DNA from: SCGC-AAA076-P13 sp963926355 | GTDB taxonomy: Bacteria; Pseudomonadota; Gammaproteobacteria; Magnimaribacterales; D2472 | Direction of reading: 5' to 3' | Length of the DNA: 64,000 bases | NCBI GenBank assembly: GCA_963926355.1 | Contig: CAWUWW010000001.1 | Span: 124,001 to 188,000, forward strand | Part shown: piece by piece, positions 60,201 through 64,000 of the stretch | How positions within the stretch are numbered: the first letter of the stretch is position 1 | Layout: each line of letters starts with the position of its first letter | The notes under the pieces: generated by a model | The model's database searches: none | What the model was told of the DNA's origin: nothing | What the model saw: only the letters and a program-made list of their open reading frames with translations | Made by a program: the position numbers and the translations under genes

Positions 60201-60804
60201 ATCTAATTACTTTATAGCTTCATTTATTTCTTTCTTAATACATGCTGCGGCCATACTCTATTTAGTAGGTTTTTTTTATTCAGAGAAACAACTTAGGCCA
60301 GTTTTAAGCAAACCAGTTAGCGTAAATCTTATATTTAAAGAAGAGGTTAAAAAATTAGCGAAAACAATCACCCCAATAGTTAAAAAAGCTATTCCACAAG
60401 TTTCAATAGAAAAAATTAAAGAAAATAAAATTCAATTTACCCCAGAAATAAAATCTTCAAGTATTAGTTCTTTGATGCAAGAGGATCAATTATTAGCAAA
60501 AAATTCAGAAGAATCCCAAATTAATATCTTTAGCAATATGATTGTGCAATTTATTCAATCAGCATGGGTAAAACCTCAGAATATTCAAAGCGGCTTAATT
60601 TGCGATCTGAGAATGAATGTAAATAAAAATGGCCGTATAGTGGACGTGGATTTAATTAAGAGCAGTGGGAATATTCGCTTTGATAACTCTGCAATTAAAG
60701 CCATTAGAAGAGTTGAAACTTTTAGTTTCTTCAATAAAATTCCTTACAATATGTATCAAAATAATTTTAGAAATATAGTTATCACCTTTAACCCATCATC
60801 ATGA
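60190..60804 (+). CDS. tolA: Tol-Pal bridge protein TolA, short form
   Basis: TolA links the inner-membrane TolQR motor to TolB/Pal. It has 204 residues: a membrane anchor (about 8-27), a short Lys/Ile-rich linker (about 45-100) and the TonB/TolA C-terminal domain (WVKPQNIQSGLICDLRMNVN, then NGRIVDVDLIKSSGNIRFDNSAIKAI). E. coli TolA has 421 residues with a ~230-residue helical domain; here that spacer is nearly gone, which may reflect a thinner periplasm or simply size reduction. Confidence 0.9.
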   Translation: MQIKSNYFIASFISFLIHAAAILYLVGFFYSEKQLRPVLSKPVSVNLIFKEEVKKLAKTITPIVKKAIPQVSIEKIKENKIQFTPEIKSSSISSLMQEDQLLAKNSEESQINIFSNMIVQFIQSAWVKPQNIQSGLICDLRMNVNKNGRIVDVDLIKSSGNIRFDNSAIKAIRRVETFSFFNKIPYNMYQNNFRNIVITFNPSS

Positions 60805-62075
60805 AAAAATTATTACTTCTTTTATTAATTCCAAATTTTATTTTTGCAGAGCTGGTTCTTGAAGTAACCAAAGGATCAGAAAATCCATATAGCCTGGTAG
60901 TAATTGATTTTAATGGCCCTTCAAAAATTAGTAAAAAGATTAATAATATTATTCAGAGTGACATGAAAAGAACGGGTGAGTTCGATGTTCGTGATAACAG
61001 TCAGCTTATTTCTGTACCTAAGAGCGAGGAAGAAATTAAATACAAGGATTTTAAATTGCTTGGTGTAGATTTTATTGTTCTTGGCTCATTATTATCAGAG
61101 AATAAATTTAATTTATCTGTTTCATATGATGTTTATGATGTTAGAAAGGAAAAGAAAATAAGAACATCAAAGGTGTTTGGAATTCCCAATAAAATAAGAC
61201 AGCTATCACATTATATTAGCGATGGTATATATGAAGAAATAACTGGATTAAAGGGAGTAGCTTCAACGAAACTTCTATACGTTACAGAGGAAAGAGCTTT
61301 AAGTAGTTCATTATTTCAACTAGTTATTGCTGATGCAGACGGGGCCAACGAGCAAGTGCTACTTAAAAGTTCAGAGCCTATTATTTCCCCTTCTTGGTCA
61401 CCTGATTCTAAAAAAGTTGCATACGTTTCATTTGAAACAGGCATGGCGAAAGTTTTTATACAGGATCTTGCCTCAGGTGGAAGAGAGATTGCACTTGAAA
61501 ACAAGACGCAAATAAGCTCTCCTTCTTGGTCACCAAATGGAAAGTTCCTATCATTAACTTTATATCAAGATGGTAATGCAGAGATATATATTTTAAATCT
61601 TAAAAATAAAAATTTAACCAGGCTAACAAATCATTATTCCATAGATACAGAATCATCTTGGTCGCCAAATGGATCAAGAATCATGTTTACCTCAGGAAGA
61701 TCTGGATCACCTCAACTTTATGAAATTGATTTAAGAAAATCTAACTCAAAACCAAGAAGAATTAGTTTTGAGGGTAACTACAATGCCAAAGCATCGTATT
61801 TAGCAAATGGTGATGGTGTTATATTTGTTCACAGATCCAATGATAAATTTCAAATAGCATTGAAGTATTTTGATGAAAGCTTTGTTAGGCCTCTTACAGA
61901 ATCAAGATTAGATGAGTCTCCTAGTATTTCTCCTAATGGGAATGTGATAATCTATGCTACAACTGAAGATGAGTTAGGTTTACTCGCGGGAGTGACTCTT
62001 AGTGGGGCTAGGTTCAAGCTCCCAGCAAAAAAGGGAGAAGTTAGAGAGCCCTCATGGTCAGGATTTTTAAGATAA
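60801..62075 (+). CDS. tolB: Periplasmic Tol-Pal protein TolB
   Basis: TolB binds Pal and TolA. The 424 residues have a signal peptide (cleavage near PNFIFA, about residue 16), the N-terminal alpha/beta domain and a six-bladed beta-propeller with repeats ISPSWSPDSKKVAYVSFETG, ISSPSWSPNGKFLSLTLYQDG and TESSWSPNGSRIMFTSGRSG. Length is normal. It overlaps tolA by 4 nt and is 16 bp from pal. Confidence 0.97.
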   Translation: MKKLLLLLLIPNFIFAELVLEVTKGSENPYSLVVIDFNGPSKISKKINNIIQSDMKRTGEFDVRDNSQLISVPKSEEEIKYKDFKLLGVDFIVLGSLLSENKFNLSVSYDVYDVRKEKKIRTSKVFGIPNKIRQLSHYISDGIYEEITGLKGVASTKLLYVTEERALSSSLFQLVIADADGANEQVLLKSSEPIISPSWSPDSKKVAYVSFETGMAKVFIQDLASGGREIALENKTQISSPSWSPNGKFLSLTLYQDGNAEIYILNLKNKNLTRLTNHYSIDTESSWSPNGSRIMFTSGRSGSPQLYEIDLRKSNSKPRRISFEGNYNAKASYLANGDGVIFVHRSNDKFQIALKYFDESFVRPLTESRLDESPSISPNGNVIIYATTEDELGLLAGVTLSGARFKLPAKKGEVREPSWSGFLR

Positions 62076-62091
62076 CTTACAGGAGATAATA

Positions 62092-62595
62092 ATGCCTAAA
62101 ACACCACATATATTCACAAGTAATTTCTTTGGAATAGTAATATTTACTATTGTTCTATCATCATGCTCTAGCATGAATGTAACAGAAGAAACTTTATATA
62201 ATAGAGATGTTCAAACGGTCCAAGCTTCAGTTGCTGACGATGCATCAATTGATTACGAAACTAAAGCAATTTTTACGAATGCTACAGTTTTATTTGAATT
62301 TGATAGCTTTAATCTATCTAGCAAATCCATTCAAACTTTAAAAGGAGCTGTTGCTGCAATGAAGAGTAATTCAGCAATCAAAATAACTATTTCTGGCCAT
62401 GCAGATGAAAGAGGAACGAGAGAATATAATTTAGCTCTAGGGCAGAGAAGGGCAGAATCTGTTAAGGATTATTTTGCTCTAAACGGAATCAATAAGTCCA
62501 GAGTATCTGTAAAAAGCTACGGCGAAGAAAGACCTCTTGCATATGGAACTGACGAAATAAGCTATGCAAAAAATAGAAGAGCAGAAATTAATTAG
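62092..62595 (+). CDS. pal: Peptidoglycan-associated lipoprotein Pal
   Basis: Pal anchors the outer membrane to peptidoglycan. The 167 residues have a lipoprotein signal with lipobox LSSC (IVLSSCSSMN, Cys near 24) and an OmpA-like domain: VLFEFDSFNLSSKSIQTL, ISGHADERGTREYNLALGQRRAESVKDYF (key part GHADERGTREYNLALGQRR) and VKSYGEERP. The Asp and Arg that bind diaminopimelate in this family are present. cpoB follows 3 bp later. Confidence 0.97.
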   Translation: MPKTPHIFTSNFFGIVIFTIVLSSCSSMNVTEETLYNRDVQTVQASVADDASIDYETKAIFTNATVLFEFDSFNLSSKSIQTLKGAVAAMKSNSAIKITISGHADERGTREYNLALGQRRAESVKDYFALNGINKSRVSVKSYGEERPLAYGTDEISYAKNRRAEIN

Positions 62596-62598
62596 TAT

Positions 62599-63255
62599 AT
62601 GAAACTATCTTCTTTCTTATCTTCAATAGTTTTAACAGGACTCTTATCCTTTTCTTTATCAGCTGAAGATAAGGAAGTTGTTCAAGCTGATATTCTTTTT
62701 TTAAAGATGCAGGAGCTTGAATCTGAAATAGCTGATCTGAGAAATAAAGTTGAATCTCAGGAATACCTCATTGAAAAGCTCATCAAGGAATCTATAGGCA
62801 CTAAAAATGAAGTAGATGAATCAGAGCCTGGGGAAGTAATTACCGATTCCGCAATTAGATTTAAAGGTATTGAGGATATAAAAAGCAAAGAAGATATTTA
62901 TGAATCTGCAACTAAAGCACTAGAGACACAGGATTTTGAAAAAGCCTTTACTCTTTTTAAATATTTTGTTGAAAGTTTTAAAGATGATGAGAAAACCCCG
63001 TTATCTTATTTTTGGCTTGGAGAAATATCTATTATTAATAATAATTTAGAGGCATCTAAAGATTATTTTATGGAGCTTATATCTTCATTCCCTGAGCACT
63101 ACAGAGTGCCGCTTGCACATAAAAAAATAGGTGATATTTACCTTAAAAATAATGACCTAGATATGGCAAAAGATAGGTACAGATTTGTGGTTAGAGAGTA
63201 TCCAAATAACACTGCTTCATCTTTAGCCTTGCAGTTATTGAAAAATATGGAATAA
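62599..63255 (+). CDS. cpoB: Division coordinator CpoB (YbgF)
   Basis: CpoB links PBP1B activity with Tol-driven outer-membrane constriction. The 218 residues have a signal peptide (cleavage near SLSAED, about 22), a trimerising coiled coil (LKMQELESEIADLRNKVESQ, about 34-65) and a C-terminal TPR domain (about 95-218, with YESATKALETQDFEKAFTLF and FWLGEI and ALAHKKIGDIYLKNNDLDMA-type repeats). The position after pal is diagnostic. A tRNA gene begins 27 bp after the stop. Confidence 0.94.
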   Translation: MKLSSFLSSIVLTGLLSFSLSAEDKEVVQADILFLKMQELESEIADLRNKVESQEYLIEKLIKESIGTKNEVDESEPGEVITDSAIRFKGIEDIKSKEDIYESATKALETQDFEKAFTLFKYFVESFKDDEKTPLSYFWLGEISIINNNLEASKDYFMELISSFPEHYRVPLAHKKIGDIYLKNNDLDMAKDRYRFVVREYPNNTASSLALQLLKNME

Positions 63256-63282
63256 TCACCTTTTTTTATTGTGTATAACCGC

Positions 63283-63358
63283 GGGTCGCTAGCTCAGCTG
63301 GTAGAGCAGTTGACTTTTAATCAATTGGTCACAGGTTCGAATCCTGTGCGACCCACCA
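63283..63358 (+). tRNA. tRNA-Lys (anticodon TTT)
   Basis: The 76-nt sequence folds as a cloverleaf: acceptor GGGTCGC pairs with GCGACCC before A and the encoded CCA (63356-63358); D-arm AGCTCAGCTGGTAGAGCA; anticodon TTT at 63316-63318 in loop CTTTTAA with stem GTTGA/TCAAT; T-arm CAGGTTCGAATCCTG. It is nearly identical to E. coli tRNA-Lys, and a lysine tRNA downstream of cpoB is also found in E. coli and Pseudomonas. Whether it has its own promoter is not clear. Confidence 0.98.
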
Positions 63359-63381
63359 CCTTTTATGCATAATTAAATTTT

Positions 63382-64000
63382 ATGAAATCTATAAAAAAAA
63401 TAATTGGCAAAACTTTTGAAACTTTTTCAAAAGATTCATTGTTATCGGGCTTTCTTTTCTTTTTAGTCCTTTCATCTTGGTATATCTTGAGGCCTGTAAG
63501 GAATGAAATGGCCGTTCAAAATGCCTCTGACCTTCCACTCTTGCTTGCTGCAGGAGCCCTTGTCATGCTGTTAGTAAACCCAATTTATTCATGGGTGGCA
63601 TCAAGATCAAACCTTAAGAGAATCATTATCTCTTGCTACTCATTTTTAATTTTCAATTTATTATCTTTCTTATATGCATGGAGAGTTCTGGGTTTGGGTG
63701 ATTCAATTTTCCTCGGTCAGGTTTTTTATATTTGGTGTAATGTTTACTCATTCTTTGTAGTCTCAATTTTCTGGGTATTGATAATAAATATTTTTAGAAA
63801 CTCTAAATCAAGATCCTTTTATGGAGTGATTGCTGCAGGTGGTTCTATTGGTGCTTTTTTTGGTTCTGCGATATCTAAAAGATTTGCTTATTCTTTTGAA
63901 GAATTTGGATTAGAGTTCTTCTCACTTTCTGCTGCTATTATACTTTTCATTGCCATGATGGTCGCTATTTTTATTATTAACACTAGTAACTCTATGAAAG
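63382..64000 (+). CDS. NTP/NDP-exchanger-like MFS membrane protein, 5' part
   Basis: An open frame starts at the ATG 63382 and runs off the window (about 206 codons seen). It encodes at least five or six membrane segments, with SSWYILRPVRNEMAVQ near residue 29, NPIYSWVASR and FYGVIAAGGSIGAFFGSAISK (key part IAAGGSIGAFFGS). These match a family of bacterial MFS-fold proteins annotated as NTP/NDP exchange transporters. In free-living bacteria such proteins need not carry nucleotides, so the substrate is left open. Confidence 0.8.
   Translation, partial: MKSIKKIIGKTFETFSKDSLLSGFLFFLVLSSWYILRPVRNEMAVQNASDLPLLLAAGALVMLLVNPIYSWVASRSNLKRIIISCYSFLIFNLLSFLYAWRVLGLGDSIFLGQVFYIWCNVYSFFVVSIFWVLIINIFRNSKSRSFYGVIAAGGSIGAFFGSAISKRFAYSFEEFGLEFFSLSAAIILFIAMMVAIFIINTSNSMK

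Noticed and set aside
63382..64000. NTP/NDP-exchanger-like protein as a sign of an intracellular parasite
   Set aside because: Distant MFS-type homologues occur in free-living bacteria, and the full set of cell-wall and respiratory genes does not suggest a parasite.
1..64000. CRISPR arrays, transposons, prophage, toxin-antitoxin or defence modules
   Set aside because: Read through for repeats, transposase or integrase motifs and clustered small genes; none were seen apart from the single phage-like nuclease.

Overview
The window is a 64 kb stretch of a gene-dense, AT-rich (roughly one third G+C by eye) gammaproteobacterial chromosome. Gene content and order follow the Pseudomonas/Enterobacteria pattern, but the spacing is that of a streamlined genome: most neighbouring genes overlap or abut, and only about 200 bp (53925-54124) lacks a convincing gene or RNA. 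A marine, SAR86-like gammaproteobacterium is my best guess from composition and compaction. It is an inference, because no rRNA or marker of known lineage is present. I see no insertion sequences, prophage, CRISPR array or defence island.

Layout. 1-15.2 kb: end of a MaoC-like gene, gatCAB (minus), mreBCD and a YhdP-like AsmA protein (plus), then mgtE-rpoN-lptB-lptA-kdsD (minus) and mlaC-bolA-murA (plus). 15.2-22.6 kb: degS (minus), zapE, rplM-rpsI, petABC (cytochrome bc1) and sspA (plus), and lpoA (minus). 22.6-39.5 kb: rsmI, the RNase P RNA gene, then the dcw division and cell-wall cluster in the order mraZ-ftsZ-rsmH-ftsL-ftsI-murE-murF-mraY-murD-ftsW-murG-murC-ddl-ftsQ-ftsA. 39.5-43.2 kb: rpsF-rpsR-rplI-dnaB-alr. 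43.2-52.7 kb: pyrG-kdsA-eno-ftsB-ispDF-surE-pcm-popT-nlpD, fdxA (minus) and LexA-type recA. 52.7-64 kb: a thiolase, proS (minus), an FmdB-like zinc ribbon, aspS-yebC, a PDDEXK nuclease, ybgC-tolQRAB-pal-cpoB, tRNA-Lys, and the start of an NTP/NDP-exchanger-like membrane protein.

How the genes work together. Most of the window builds the cell envelope: peptidoglycan precursors (murA, murC-G, mraY, ddl, alr), septal and lateral synthesis machines (ftsZ/A/Q/L/B/I/W, mreBCD, lpoA), undecaprenyl-phosphate supply and recycling (ispDF, popT), LPS and Kdo (kdsA, kdsD, lptA, lptB), and outer-membrane maintenance (mlaC, tol-pal, yhdP-like, nlpD). Translation, bc1 respiration and recombination genes fill the rest.

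Most interesting departures from the standard plan: ftsZ sits at the front of the dcw cluster beside mraZ instead of after ftsA; MurD is internally shortened and has an altered P-loop; a phage-like PDDEXK nuclease occupies the place of ruvCAB between yebC and ybgC; IspD and IspF are fused; ProS lacks its editing insertion; and several conserved neighbours (kdsC, lptC, mlaFED, hpf-ptsN-rapZ, rpoS) are missing from their usual places. I found no clearly new multi-gene system. The novelty lies in these rearrangements and reductions.
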